Part shown: positions 22,431-35,100 of the stretch, piece by piece
Position numbering within the stretch: position 1 is the stretch's first letter
Layout: every line of letters begins with the position of its first letter
Assembly (NCBI GenBank): GCA_029255685.2
Contig: CM055316.2
Span: forward strand, 67,161,237-67,225,236
Reading direction: 5' to 3'
DNA length: 64,000 nt
Source: Silene conica
Taxonomy: Eukaryota; Streptophyta; Magnoliopsida; Caryophyllales; Caryophyllaceae
Notes under the pieces: model-generated
Databases searched by the model: none
What the model saw: the letters and a program-made list of their open reading frames with translations, nothing else
Told to the model about the DNA's origin: nothing
Made by a program: the position numbers and the translations under genes

Positions 22431-23965
22431 CTCTGGAACACGTGTTATCCCCATGGATGAGATGTGCCCTTCATGTTTATTATGCGGTAGTGCCTTAGTC
22501 AGCGGATCTGCAATGTTGTTATCCGTTCCAATATTGCACAACGCTATCTCCTTTTGCTCCATGTAATCTCTTATCAGATGAGTTTTTCTGAGTACATATC
22601 TAGATTTGTTGCTAGATTAAGGCTCCTTAGCCTGGAAGATGGCACCACTGTTATCACAATAAAGGGTGATTGGATCTTTCACACTAGGTACTACCTTTAG
22701 TCCTTGTAAGAAATAACGTATCCAAATAGCTTCCTTTGCAGCTTCGGAAGTTGCCAAGTACTCAGACTCTGTTGTAGAATCTGCTGTAACGCTCTGCTTG
22801 GAACTCTTTCAGCTGACTGCTCCACCATTAAGAGTAAAGACAAAACCCGACTGAGATTTGGAATCATCACGATCGGTTTGGAAAACTAGCATCTGTGTAA
22901 CCCTTAGCACTTAGCTCCGTTTCTCCACCATATACCAGAGCCCAATCCTTAGTTATTCGTAAGTAGTTAAGGATGTTCTTGACGGCTATCCAGTGACTTT
23001 CACCTGGATTATTTTGGTAACGGCTGACCATACTCAATGCATATGCCACGTCTGGACGTGTGCACATCATGGCATACATGATCGACCTTACTGCCGAAGC
23101 ATAAGGTATCCGACTCATGCGTTCGGTTTCTTCCGGTGTTGTAGGTGATTGTTTCTCACTCAGATGCACCCCAAGAACAACATGAAGGTAACCTCTCTTG
23201 GAGTTTGTCATATTGAATCTATCAAGAATCTTATCTATAAAATCTTCTTGAATCAATGCGAACATCATTTTCGATCTATCTCTATAGATACGGATTCCTA
23301 GAATCCTCTGTGCCTCACCCAAATCTTTCATTTTAAAATGGTTCTTTAACCATGTCTTAACCGACGAGAGCATGGGAATGTCGTTTCCAATCAATAGTAT
23401 GTCATCTACATACAATACTAGGAACACGATTTTGCTCCCACTTGACTTGATATACAGACATGGTTCTTCGACACTTCAAATGAATCCGTTCAGTTTTATC
23501 ACGTCATCAAAACGATGATTCCAACTCCGTGATGCTTGATTAAGTCCATAGATGGAACGCTTGAGCTTACACACTTTCTTAGGATGTTTATGATCGATGA
23601 AACCCTCAGGCTGTATCATATACAATTCTTCTTCCAAAAACCCGTTTAGGAAAGCGGTTTTCACATCCATTTGCCAAATCTCATAATCATGAAATGCGGC
23701 TATCGCTAAGATAATCCGAATAGATCTAAGCATTACGGCTGGAGCAAATATCTCATCATAGTGCAACCCGTGTACTTGAGTGAAACCTTTTGCCACCAAT
23801 CGTGCTTTATAAACATCTGGTTGTTCATCTAATGCACGCTTTATCTTATAAAGCCATTTGCACTGAAGGGGTCTTACCTTTTCAGGCAAATCAACCAAAT
23901 CCCATACTTGATTCTCTTGCATGGAATCTAATGCACGCTTTATAAACATCCGGTTGTCCATCTAA
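22431..23965 (-). pseudogene. Copia pol remnant: reverse transcriptase and RNase H
   Basis: On the minus strand, 23961-23476 encodes the RT N-terminus (NQVWDLVDLPEKVRPLQCKW, YKARLVAKGFTQVHG, MDVKTAFLNGFLEEELYM). 23427-22867 follows after a break with the catalytic FLVLYVDDILLIGND, then AYALSMVSRYQNNPGESHW. RNase H continues to about 22431 with TLYCDNSGAI and PLTKAL readable between stops. Integrase and gag are absent because the deletion joins the 5' LTR remnant straight to this region. It is inactive. Confidence 0.88.
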
Positions 23966-24229
23966 TCACACACTGTGGAGGACATTTACTCCAACACCTA
24001 CCTTAAGGCAATAATCAAGCAAGCACAATCCACGACTGTCCTACCAACGTTCCTCAACGAATCCTCCTCCTATGAAACATATATATAAATTACGTACTGA
24101 AACATACTACATTCCAACGACATACTAACGATAAGAATGATACTTACTTGTATACACTATATAGGCTAGATGATCGGCGCATCTAAACTTGCTATGAACC
24201 CCGGCCAATATTAGTAGATTCAGCCGAAT

Positions 24230-26959
24230 CCCAGCTCAAACATTTGAAATATTTTGTCGGGGTTGGAACATCTCTAAATCACATCTCCCTTTGCAGTACT
24301 TAGCTCGAAGAACCCTTGACCATAATTTGGTAGGTTCTGCTAACACCTTCTATCCTAATTTAGTAAGAAAATCCGAGTTAGCTTGCCTTGCCAAAACAAT
24401 ACCGAGTCCACCCAGTGACTTTGGTTTTTGGATGGTTTCGCAAGAAATAAGATGAGTCAACCTTTTATTATCGTCTCCACTCCATAGAAAACGTCTTGCT
24501 TTTCTATTAATAGAGTCACAGACTGATCGTGCAGTGGGACCTTAGAGGATTGCATATTATAATTAGCTATTGTGGTTAGAGTCGATTGTAGCAGCGTGGC
24601 ACGACCGGCCAGAGACAGGCGTTTAGTAGCCCACCCAGCCAGTCATTTACTTATCTTAACCTCAAGGTGCGAAAAGGTATGTTTTGTGACTCGGCCATTA
24701 ATGATTGGAACCCCTAAATAAGCAACCAAGTAGACAGTTTCTTCAAAACCTAAGGTCGAGCAAATAACAGCTTTGACATGGGGATGCGTATTTGTCTTGA
24801 AAAATACATGTGATTTAGCATGACTGGCATTTTCTCCGAAAGCTCCGCAGAAATTATCTAGAACATACTTGATTATCTCGGCTTGCTCTATGGTTGCATC
24901 CGCAAATAAAACCATATCATCAGCAAAGAATAGGTTTGAAATCACCGGACCATTATGACAGATAGGGAAAGCTAGCCAATTATTAGCCCAAAGCTGTTTA
25001 TCGATCATTTGTTGAAATTTTTCAAGACACATAACCAAAAGATAGGATGATAATGGGCTTGACGTACACCTTGAGATGGAGTGAATTTCTCCGTAGGTTC
25101 ACCATTCTATAAAACTTGCATCCTTGTGGTGGAGACACATTCCATGACCGTATCGATTAGGAGAGGAGGAAAACACATATGTATCAACGTACGAGGGATG
25201 AATCTCCATTTTAATCGACCGTATGCTTTTTCAAGGTCTATTTTAATTGCCACATCGACCTTTCTTTTTCCTCATAGTATGTATAGCTTCTTGAAAAATT
25301 ACTATATTATCTGTAATCTGTCGCCTTGGGACAAACCGACTTTGAGTCTCAGAAATTAAATGCGGAAGGACCTTCTTAATACTATTAGCCAAAACTTTGC
25401 TAATAATTTTGTACGCAACATTACATAAGCTTATGGGGCGAAATTGTGAAATAGACTCAGGTGCTTCAATCTTAGGGATGGCGACAATATGAGTATCATT
25501 TAATCTTATTGGAAAACCCTTTCCTTCCAGTGCATTCATAACCATAGGGATTAAAGAATACAAAACAGTATCCCAATGCTTCAGATAAAAAAAAGCTTGG
25601 AATCCGTCAGGCCCAGGAGTCTTTAATGAACCTCTGTAATGTATTACTCGCTCAATTTCAGCTAGTGAGAAAGGTCTGGTAATCCAATCGAAGTCTTGGT
25701 TATTAAACTCTTAAAATAGATCATAAGGAATGTCAGCTTCATTATCATATGGAGTGTCATCAGTATAGAGGTTACGAAAATCATCAACAATAAGCTATTT
25801 CACCTCGTCTGGATCGTCGACCCAAATACCGTCATTATTCCGAAGAGAGTGAATTTTATTATGACATCTTCGCACCAAAGTACTAACATGAAAATTTTTT
25901 GTATTGCGGTCTCCGTCTCGAATAAAATCCACTCGAGCTTCTTGAAACCAAAACAGTTCCTCTCTTCCCAAGACGTCATCTAGTTTTTTACATAATTTTG
26001 CTTCCAATTTTAGATGTTGCTTTTGACGTGAGTGGGATAGAAGTTTCTGACAACTTGCAAGACGGGCTAGCAGAATTCGTTTCTGTTGAAAAATGTCCCC
26101 AAACACATTCTTATTCCATCCTGCAGATGGGAAGATAAATTCGTCAATCTGGATGGAAAAGACCCATCTTTTGGTCAATTGGTTTTCACGAAAGTCGTGA
26201 ATTTTTCATGAGTCATCCAAGCAGCTTGAAATTTGAAGGGGCTATTTATTGAGATAATTGGAGAAAACCCATTTGGAGCAATGAGAAAGAGACAATGGTC
26301 CGACTGGAATGCAGAGAGGTGCTTTACATGGGCATCTTCAAACGCAATCCCCCATTCTCCGTTACACAGAGCTCTATCTAGTCGAGGCTTTGTCTTGTTT
26401 CCGGCGAGTTGCCTCGTGACCATGTATGTGAGGAACCAGAGAATTCTAATTCCAGGAGTTCGCAGTTATTAATCCAGTTATTGAATTTATAACATCTTCG
26501 TTCCATATTGGCATCACCACCATGTCTTTCATTTAGAGACCTGGTTTCATTAAAGTCAGCTGCGAGCATCCACGGATGATTATTATTTTGAGCAAAACAT
26601 TCAAGTTCTGTCCATAATTCGTGCATGTTTCTTGGGTCGGGACTGGTATAGACTGCCGAGAAGAACCACAGAAGTTGATCGATCACAGACATTTCCACTA
26701 GAACAAATTGAGTATGCTATCTAACAGGGGTTATTATAACTAATTCGTACCTCCAAAACAGCCAGATACCTCCGCTAAAACCTACGACATCGACCCGAGA
26801 ATGTCTTGAGTATCCAATAATAGTGCGGATCTTTTCAGCGTGATCTCCACCCATATGGGTTTCAATCTGAACGAGAGTAGAGGGTTTGTAAGTTCGAACC
26901 ACATCCTTCAAAGTGGTTATCTTACTTTTATTTTTTGTGCCTTGTATATTCCATACCAT
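24230..26959 (-). pseudogene. LINE ORF2: endonuclease and reverse transcriptase, many breaks
   Basis: The endonuclease (26959-26180) shows MVWNIQGTKNKSKITTLKDV, VQIETHMGGDHA, HPWMLAADFNETRSLNERHG and FSGSSHTWSRGN. A linker (26178-25795) with FWFQEARVDFIRDGDRNTKN is typical. RT N-terminus is at 25563-25243 (THIVAIPKIEAPESISQFRP, ISLCNVAYKIISKVLAN). The catalytic region is at 25038-24643 (NLFFADDMVLFADA, YLGVPIINGRVT). The 3' remainder to about 24230 reads RLSLAGRATLLQSTL and SLGGLG. Numerous stops and frameshifts mark it as old. Confidence 0.82.
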
Positions 26960-27227
26960 ACAAGTTACAAGGGGGGATTATCACATAAATTTGGAGTTCG
27001 TTCAGCCATATAAACAGGTAAAAAAGTTAAAGATGTTAGATACGCTCGACTTACGAGAATAAGGACATGACTAATGTTCCATGGAACTGATATCTCAATT
27101 TGAAGAGACATCAATTTCTTCTGAATTTAGCTTGAATGTGAGGTCCAAAACAGGGGATTCCGGGATCATCACACCCAGCAAGGGAATTATCATCTCCTTC
27201 TGTGTTGAAATTTTGAATTCCTAAGTC

Positions 27228-27247
27228 GGGGGGGGGGGGGGGGGGGG
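27228..27247 (+). repeat. G20 homopolymer
   Basis: Twenty consecutive G residues lie within the inter-ORF region of the minus-strand LINE (C20 on its sense strand). Long G runs are rare in AT-rich plant DNA. Confidence 0.95.
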
Positions 27248-27559
27248 ATCCACACTGTCAGAGGATGTTTTGGTAACCAGCGTGGTTGTGGTAGCCGTCC
27301 GTAGAGGATGGCCGGAGCAATGATCGACATCTTTAGCTGTCTCACGAATAATGGGGATGGTGTTTTGAGTGTCTGTAGCTGTTAATTGGACCGTGATGGG
27401 TTGAGTTTTTGATGGAATATTTTCAGTCGGGGTAATAGAATAAATATTGGTGATATTACGTAGAGTTTGATCCTTGTGTAACTGGGATTGAATGTTGGTG
27501 GATTTTTTTTGGAAAGATTTTATTGTTTGAGGCTGGGAATGTTTCCTAATATTGCGGGA

Positions 27560-28762
27560 TTAATTTTGATTTGTTATGCTTTTTGGAATAGCTGGAACAT
27601 GGGAAGAATGCATATTCGAAATATTAGGCAAAGGCCCCTTGATTTCCGGATTATTTTCTTGATTATTATGGGAAGTATGGGGAGAATTATTTGAAGAAAA
27701 AATATTGCCCGAATTATTGGATAATATATCGAATCTTGAGCCTTGACTGTTCGAACATTTACCGAAATTGAAAATGGGTTTTTCTATATTCCCGGATACC
27801 AGTGTGTGCTTACTTGTCTTACTTTGATTCTCTGCCGGTTTCCGCCGTGGAGGTTTTTCTTCACCAACATCCATTATCCAAAATCGTCCTTTTCTTCTGG
27901 GAGAAGTCCAGATACTAATGGTTGACCATTTAAGCTTGGTACGGTTGGAGACTGACCTTGTGTCTCCAACTCCAAATTTGAATCCTTCTTACTGTGCTTA
28001 TCGCATGCCTCCGATGTATGTCCTAATTTCCCACAACTGAAACAAATCATTTTTAGACCCTCGTACTGGATTCGATATACCTTGCCATACATTCGAAACT
28101 TCGACAATAGCGGGTTCGATATATCTACCTCAACACTCAGTCGGGTAAACTGTCCACGCTCTGCTGAGGCCGTATTCTTATCTATTCGGACTACCTTACC
28201 TATTCTTGTTCCAACTTTTCGTAAAAAAGTTTCATTAAAATATTCCACCGGCAAATCCGGAATACGCACCCTGGCGGTTAGATATTTAATCTTATCTTCA
28301 GTAGGGATGAAGTTTGGAACCCATTTCTGAATGGTAAGATAATGATCATCAATCATCTAGGGGCCTTGGGTTAGGACGAATTTGTAATCTTGTTTTGAGG
28401 AAAACCTTGCTACATAATATGATCACGTTAGATCCGTTAGCGTTACTTTTCCTTTAATTGACCATTTGGCCTATAGTTTCGCATAAGCGATAAATACGCG
28501 ATTTTCTTATCGAACATTTTAATGATAAGGGAGTTCCTCCAAGGCTTACGAATAATAGCCTTCTCTTCTTTAGTAAGACTTATGCGTGGCACGCTAAATC
28601 TTCCTCTGCATCTTCGACTTCTAAGTCGTCCTCCGAATCAAATTCTAGATCATCCATAGACAAATCACCCTCATTATTAAACCGGTATATCAGGCTATCG
28701 GCATCAGTTTGATTTGCCGGAATTGAATCTAACGAACTGGCTAGAAATTCATTTAGATGCAT
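27560..28762 (-). pseudogene. LINE ORF1: DUF4283-type nucleic-acid-binding protein with CCHC knuckle
   Basis: The start (28762) reads MHLNEFLASSLDSIPANQTD followed by an acidic stretch. After breaks, 28356-27874 gives the DUF4283/DUF4219-like region (IQKWVPNFIPTEDKI, VRIPDLPVEYFN, IGKVVRIDKNT, RGQFTRLSVEVDI) and the CCHC knuckle CFSCGKLGHTSEAC. A polar tail continues to about 27560. ORF1 proteins of plant LINEs bind element RNA. The reading frame is broken between 28357 and 28579. Confidence 0.78.
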
Positions 28763-29017
28763 TGTTCTCCTCTTTGCATTTTTTTGAGTAGTGGAAAGTT
28801 AGGATAATAATCCCGGGAAACAGCGGTTACAGTCATAGGGATCGTAGTATCGGAGTTGGCCTCTGGAGGGAGACCGGAGTTGAGATCGAGCATGAGACTT
28901 GAGATTTTAGTTAGAGAAAAATTCTAGTGAGAAGATCATGTGCTCTGTTAGTAGAGTCTAATATATATTATTAAGAGTAACAATATCTATTGAGTGCCTC
29001 TTCCATCCATTTTCTAT

Positions 29018-29845
29018 GGGTCGTGCTTTTTCACATACGGATTTTACTCTTTCGCATACGTCTTTTACAATTATACCCTTGTCATTCTCCCCTCTTCCTC
29101 TCCATTGATTTCCCCAACTCTCGTTCCTTCACCTTTTCCCTTCATCTCCCTCCGGCAACTCCTCCGTCCAACCATACTCTGACGACCGTACTCCGAACGC
29201 TCCTCCTTTCTCTGACCGTCATTATACATAGCCGATATTTGACTATTACATACATACGTGTGTTTTCCTGTTACAATTTTGCCACTTTGTGTTGTACTAT
29301 TCCCTATATTTCATAGTCTGGGCGAGTGTGCAACACAGGTATTGATTATCTAATTGATTAGAATGGACTTTGTCAGGCGTTGATTCCACTTTTCTATGTA
29401 GTTAGTAGTACTTTATTTGACTATCTAATAAGCATAACAATGGTCAATAGAATGAAATTGAACCACACTCCCGGCCTCACACACACCCCACGTAACCACC
29501 ACCCACTACCTTGAACTACCATCCAACACCCTAACCACGCCCACTTTCCATCAGCAGTGAACCCTAATTGAATAAAATTGTTAAACAAATAAACATATTA
29601 ATTTCACTAGTAGATAATACTAATAATGTCAATAAAACAAATGAATAATTGATAAATAAGAAAATTATTGGACTATTGTAGAATTTTAATCAAATATTGA
29701 AGTTTAGAAAAATTAGATTCGATTTTAGGGGAAAAAGTTGATATAAAACTTTGCTTTTCAAGTTTTAGAAACAAGGGTATTGTAGGGAAAGTTAATGAAA
29801 AAGTGTATGCGAAAGAGTAGAATTCGTATGTGAAAAAGTAATTTC
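29018..29845. mobile_element. Mutator-like MITE, copy 1
   Basis: The terminal inverted repeat is GTGCTTTTTCACATACGGA with TTTACTCTTTCGCATAC on the left; the right end gives TTACTTTTTCACATACGAA after reverse complementing. The flanks ATTTTCTAT (29009-29017) and GTATTCTAT (29846-29854) match at seven of nine positions, fitting a 9-bp Mutator-type duplication. No transposase ORF lies inside. A related copy is at 51451-52170. Confidence 0.75.
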
Positions 29846-30164
29846 GTATTCTATCACCATTCACCAACAATATACGGTTTCAGTTTCTTTTTCTTCAAGT
29901 CATGAGCAACGTGATTTTCACTAATATTGTCTTATTTTTTTAACGAATTTTAAAAAAGGACACAAATTATTTTATAATATGAAAAGTATGTTTGATAATG
30001 ATATAATAAATTTTAATAATTAAATGAGCAATCAATGGTAATGGTGTAGTAGTTAACTCGTTAGTTTAGTACCCTGAAATTTAAGGATCGATCCTCTCAA
30101 CATGTTTGACAATTAAATGAGATGGACCCAAAATAATGATGTATAGTTTTATGAATAAAAAGAT

Positions 30165-30245
30165 CACTAATAAAATTTGAACTTGAGTCTCCTATGTAAG
30201 AAAGACAACACTCTACCACTTGAAGTGAGATAATTTGTTATCTAT
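30165..30245 (-). repeat. Possible tRNA-derived SINE remnant
   Basis: On the minus strand 'agtggtagagtgt' resembles a tRNA A box and 'gactcaagttcaaat' a B box, about 30 bases apart. A similar weak tRNA-like segment is at 30035-30110 on the plus strand. No tail or duplication is clear. Weak call. Confidence 0.3.
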
Positions 30246-31750
30246 TGAAATTATATCTCATTATTTTGAAATTCGGGGAAGAGTACGTGCCCACCCTTTC
30301 CCTTCCCAGATCCGCCAGTGAAATATACCCGTACAACTTTATACTGATTTCGAATTAGTTCCTATAAATAATAATTCATCTTTGTATTATTCTTTCTGGA
30401 TTTTTCCCTAAAGTTCATTGCAATAACATATTTGTAAAATTAATGACTAAAATGATAAGTGAGAATAATCGTTTGATATGGCAGAATATTAGTATATGGA
30501 GCAAAATAATGGAGATATAGTTATGGGATCCATGATCTTCTGATGAGTCGCATGGAACCTAGGTTGCTGAATTTGTTCGATTATAGAACAAATATTATCC
30601 TTGATTTAAATTGATTTTTAACTTATCATTTGTTGTATATGAATCATCATTTTATTTATAGAAAACATATTTTTAGCTATTAACAACCACGCATAGACGA
30701 GTCACGACCCATACTCATCATCATATTTAAACTTCATCTTCATACCTGTAATCCAAATCCAACTAATTAATCCAAACATTACTCAACATAAAGTCATAAC
30801 AAAGGAGATTAGATTGAACACTAAAGATAATTAAATTAATAGTTGTCACTCCCTTACAAAATACATTATGCTAATATACAAGATTACGATCCACGTGGTT
30901 ATAATATGGTAGCAATTCGTCTAACTTTAATACGTTCATATCCATCCTAAATTTTAAAACTAAATAAGTATGTCCTTGTACTAGTACACATATTGACATT
31001 TCATACTTTTTATTTTATGTGTGCTTTAACATATTTCATAATATATGTGCACCCTAAATAAGAATTTGTGCAAAATTAATTACTTTATATTGATATATAT
31101 TAGTTATGGTACACAACAATTCTTTTATATGTCGGATAGCTTAATTATTATTCCTAATAAATAAATTAACCCCTAAAACAATTGTAGGTTTGCGTTATAC
31201 CTCTTTCAATTATCATAATTTTTACATTTGCTTTTGTTGGACGAATTTTTAGAACCTCACATGCATGTGAGTATGTGACTTATAAATGTTCTTATATTGT
31301 GTTACCTATAATATCGACAAAAAAAAGGAAAACGTAAAAAATCGACCGAACCTCCGTAAAAGGTATATTTGAAAAACCTGATGTATAAGAGGAAGTAATC
31401 TGATTTTTTTTATATAGAATCAAATTAATTTCATGAGTTGCTATTATTCCTAATAAATAAACTAATCTATCGAAAAATTGTCTTCTATTGTAAATAATTT
31501 TTTTAGTTCTAGTCTCATTCATCACGTTCTTTAGGTTTAATTTTGAACAAATTTTAAAACTTGGCATGCATAAGATTTTTAAGAGTACTTGTATAATGTT
31601 GTCACTATTATCCATACGTATCAACCAAAAAAAGAAAAAATAAAGAATCATTGAATATACCGACATACGAAAATGTAAAGAATCATGGAGAAAGAGAGAA
31701 TAATACAGTGTACACTGTCGAGTATAATTTATTCTTCATAAAATAAAGAT
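30246..31750. other. AT-rich intergenic DNA
   Basis: About 1.5 kb upstream of the amino acid transporter gene. Only short ORFs in AT-rich sequence; no element termini recognised. Confidence 0.6.
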
Positions 31751-31764
31751 CAATCGAAAATAGG

Positions 31765-31963
31765 TATAAAAACAGAGCAAAACAATTGTAAAGACATCAA
31801 TGGCAGCAACGGTCCAAAACACCAATCAAAAACACCTTTAAAATCAGTCATCACCTCTAGACTTCTCTCTGTCACAATTCTCTCTCTTTCTAAATTTCGC
31901 CCATTTGTCCTTCACTTTTATCTTCTCCTTCTCAATCACATTTATATCACATTATCATCTGAA

Positions 31964-32020
<57 letters not shown>

Positions 32021-32179
32021 CCGCCTTAACATAAAGTTATAAAACTTCACATTATTTTACAAATTTTACGACATTTGAACCCTTATTTATTGCTTTGTGA
32101 CTATAAAGTTTGGAACTTTGATTTCAAATTGAGGTTTATTTCATATTTAATTAGTGGGTATTTCTTAATTTTTGTGGGT
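31765..32179 (+). promoter_or_regulatory. Probable core promoter and 5' leader of the AVT1-like gene
   Basis: A TATA box TATAAAAA lies at 31765-31772. A C/T-rich leader ('cttctctctgtcacaattctctctctttct') spans about 31860-31925, as is common in plant 5' UTRs. A tetranucleotide repeat follows before the start codon at 32180. The transcription start is not shown by the sequence. Confidence 0.5.
31971..32016 (+). repeat. (AATA)n microsatellite
   Basis: About 11 uninterrupted units of the tetranucleotide lie in the presumed 5' leader of the transporter gene. Length variation here is likely between individuals. Confidence 0.95.
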
Positions 32180-35100
32180 ATGTCATCAATGGCGGGAAAT
32201 GAAAAAGATACCCAATTTGATATGGAAGAACACGAAAATGATTTAGAGAAAAATGGGTTTGTTCATAGTAGTGATACTGACGGTGACGGTGATGGTGATG
32301 ATGATGACAATTATGAGGATGTTGATGATGATGGTGATGCAGCTGAGGCATTTACCTCACAGAATTGGCCTCAAAGTTTTAGGTATGGTTTCTTTCCAAA
32401 ATTCTTGTTTTAGACAGCCAATTTCTGTCTTAAGCTTAAAACCGGTCAAATATTAACAAAGATATGTCTAGGACTAACAAAAAGTTTGTCCTATATATGC
32501 AAGTGGGAGCTTCTTTGATTTCTTTTATTTTAGTTTTAGAATGTTTAATTGATTGATAAGAAATGATGTGAATTTGTGAAACATTCTTGAATCTTCAGAA
32601 CATTTGGGAATTAGGATTTATGTATGTTTCTGACAAACTTTTAACAAAAGTAGAAAGTGATAACAAAAGTGCAAATTGAACTTCTACTTGAAAGTTGAAT
32701 CATTATTTCATTATTGTATCGGTATGGTAACAAAAGTAGAAAGTGGAGCTTCATACAAGAATCTTAATTTTATGGGTTGCTTTTGTTTTCTCTTCTTTGA
32801 GTTCTTCAATTGTATGTTTGTGGTTTGGAGATGTGGGTCAGGTATATTCTTTTCAATTATGGAGATTTAGGCATTGGGAATTGGGAGATGGTGAGTGTCA
32901 AGTTGTAATGAAGGGGCATATTTGAGATAAAGGACTTGAGAGGTTACTAATCAAATTTGGAATTAGGCATTGAAGGGCCATAAAAGACTTGAGAGGTTTA
33001 GTGAATACAATTTGGAGTCCTGCTAAAGAAAGTATGTGATCAAGAAATATGGCCTAGCCCCCGAAGGGAGTGGCTTACATGGTCCATGTGGTGGTGCGGA
33101 AATGCATGGGCCCGGGGATTCAACCCCTCGTCATAAAAAAAAAAAAGAAAGAAAAATGGCCTCTGTCCATTCGACCACTACTAATTATTGTTTCGGACAA
33201 ATATATTTGTCTTATAAACTTAAAATGGGTTAGATAAGATAGATGAGACGAAAGCTGAATGCCTAGGGACTAAAACTTGTCGCAACTATCGAAGTGGGGT
33301 AATATTTCCCCTTAAAGCAATGGTTAATGTTGTTGTTGTTAGCCAAATGATTTCACTTATAGGCAGAAACTAGGTTCTTGTTGGTTTGATTACTCAATCG
33401 CTTCAGTTGTATTATGGTGAGGTTAATTAACATTTTTACCCATATATTACTGTATAACTTTGTTACACTGATTGCTATTGCTTGTAATGAGATATATATG
33501 TATTTATATGACTGGATGAAGCTGTCTGATCAATTGTAAATAATTGCGAGAATTGAGTGTGGCTGATTCTGGCTCTTTAAGAACAATAGCTCCAGTCAAG
33601 CTAACATCAGTGAGGCTACGCTAGTTTTAGAATTTTGGAGGAAAGATTCATCAGGACATTGGTGAAAGCGTCGATAATGCTTGGAAGTTTTTGCTTTGGT
33701 TGGCTTTTATTGTCATTTGCTTAAGCTGTCGTCTGATGGAACAATCTATTTGATGAACTTGGATTTTTTCTTAGTTAGACGACATACAGCAAAGAAAATG
33801 AAACGCAATGTTGCGAAATCCAAGACTAGTCTTTACTGTGTTAAGTTCAGCAATTTCAGCACACTTTCACTGAAAGCAACAGTGGATACTCATAACAATG
33901 GGTGCATGTTACAGATTTGTTTTTTTTTTGTTTCTTCTTGTGTGTTTGTGTGGGCGCTGGTCGCTGCAAGTCCTGCAACCTGTCAAGATCACGTGCTACC
34001 TTTTTTTAGAAGTTCTCACATTTCGTGACGCTTCCTTCAGTATCTCTCGGAAGTGTACGAGAACGAAGTCATTAATGAATTTGATAATAATATGTCTCAC
34101 AATTTTACTTTCCGACTCTCCGTATCTTCATTTGATGAATTAAAAGTCAACCGACCACCTGGAAAAGCCATAATGGCTGCTATAGAAAATGAGGCGAGGG
34201 CAGCTTTACAGTTATTGTCTGATCTCAAACTGTATAGTAATCCTATGACTTTGAAGATGAAGAGGAATAGTAATTCTATGACTTTGAATATTTATGTTTT
34301 TCCCTTGTTGGTGACAGAGAGACAACTGACTCCTACACCATTGCTGCATCACCGGGTTTTTCATTGCTGGGTCGAAGTCCCAGCATGAGTCTTCGTAGCA
34401 GAAGTTACATAGAACCTGATGGAAAGGCTCCCTTGCTATCTGATTATGAGAGAGAAGAATATGACAAATTAGCCAAAATACCTTCACGGACGTCTGCCTT
34501 AGGGTCATTGCATGAACATCTAGCTGGAGAGCTACCAATTGGCCAAGGCTGCAGCTTTACTCAAACTGTATTTAATGGTGAGATACCTTTAATAAGCCTC
34601 ATGCTCTTACTACAGTGTAATTATAATAATTGTTTGTTTTCACCTCTGCTTGTTATCCTGCAGGCTTAAATGTTATGGCTGGAGTTGGGCTCTTGTCTAC
34701 TCCGTATACAATTAGAGAAGGTGGTTGGCTAAGTTTGGCATTCTTAATCCTGTTTGCTATAATATGTTGCTATACAGCTTCTCTTATGAGATATTGTTTC
34801 GAAAGTAGAGCCGGGATTGTAACTTACCCCGACATAGGTGAAGCTGCATTTGGGAAATTTGGACGTCTATTTCTATCAGTGAGTTCATCTAAGGCTAAAT
34901 TGCATTCATTTCTTTTGCAATTTGCATGTGTTTTCTTTCCCCTGGATGGGTTCTTCTCGAAGGGCGCTGTTTTTATATAATATAACTTTGATATTAATCC
35001 ATCCCCATAGCCCGTGGCTGTCCCGAGAATGTTGTTTTTGGGGCCCTGCTGTACAGTTTAAATATGTTATAACACAAAATTGTGGATTTTAAGTTTTTAA

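Larger units (their letters stand above)
580..23993 (-). mobile_element. Outer Ty1/copia relic, split by nested insertions
   Basis: On the minus strand the element starts at 23993 with TGTTGGAGTAAATGTCC and ends at 580 (plus strand TGTAGGAAATA, so the LTR ends TTTCCTACA). It is flanked by the 5-bp duplication CCTAC at 575-579 and 23994-23998. Removing it restores a continuous repeat unit that matches the neighbouring unit, which supports the boundary independently. Only about 28 bp of the 5' LTR remain (23966-23993), joined directly to the RT region, so the original PBS, gag, protease and integrase are deleted. The 3' LTR is split into 580-1620 and 21458-21653 by the gag-only retrotransposon. 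The PPT is the purine run complementary to 'atctcccacttg' at 21654-21665. Confidence 0.8.
24216..28960 (-). mobile_element. Degenerate LINE with ORF1 and ORF2
   Basis: Minus-strand order from 28762 downward is ORF1, endonuclease, RT and RT C-terminus, the standard order of plant L1-type LINEs. The 5' end lies somewhere near 28900-28990. The 3' end near 24216 has no oligo(A), so the element is probably 3' deleted where it meets the repeat unit at 23999-24215. No TSD was found. Confidence 0.75.

Noticed and set aside
30035-30110. tRNA-like segment on the plus strand
   Set aside because: No cloverleaf can be drawn; only a weak B-box-like GGATCGATCC. Not called as a tRNA gene.
34053-34388. ORF spanning the intron 1/exon 2 junction of the transporter
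   Set aside because: It is in the wrong frame for exon 2 and crosses a good CAG acceptor at 34315-34317.
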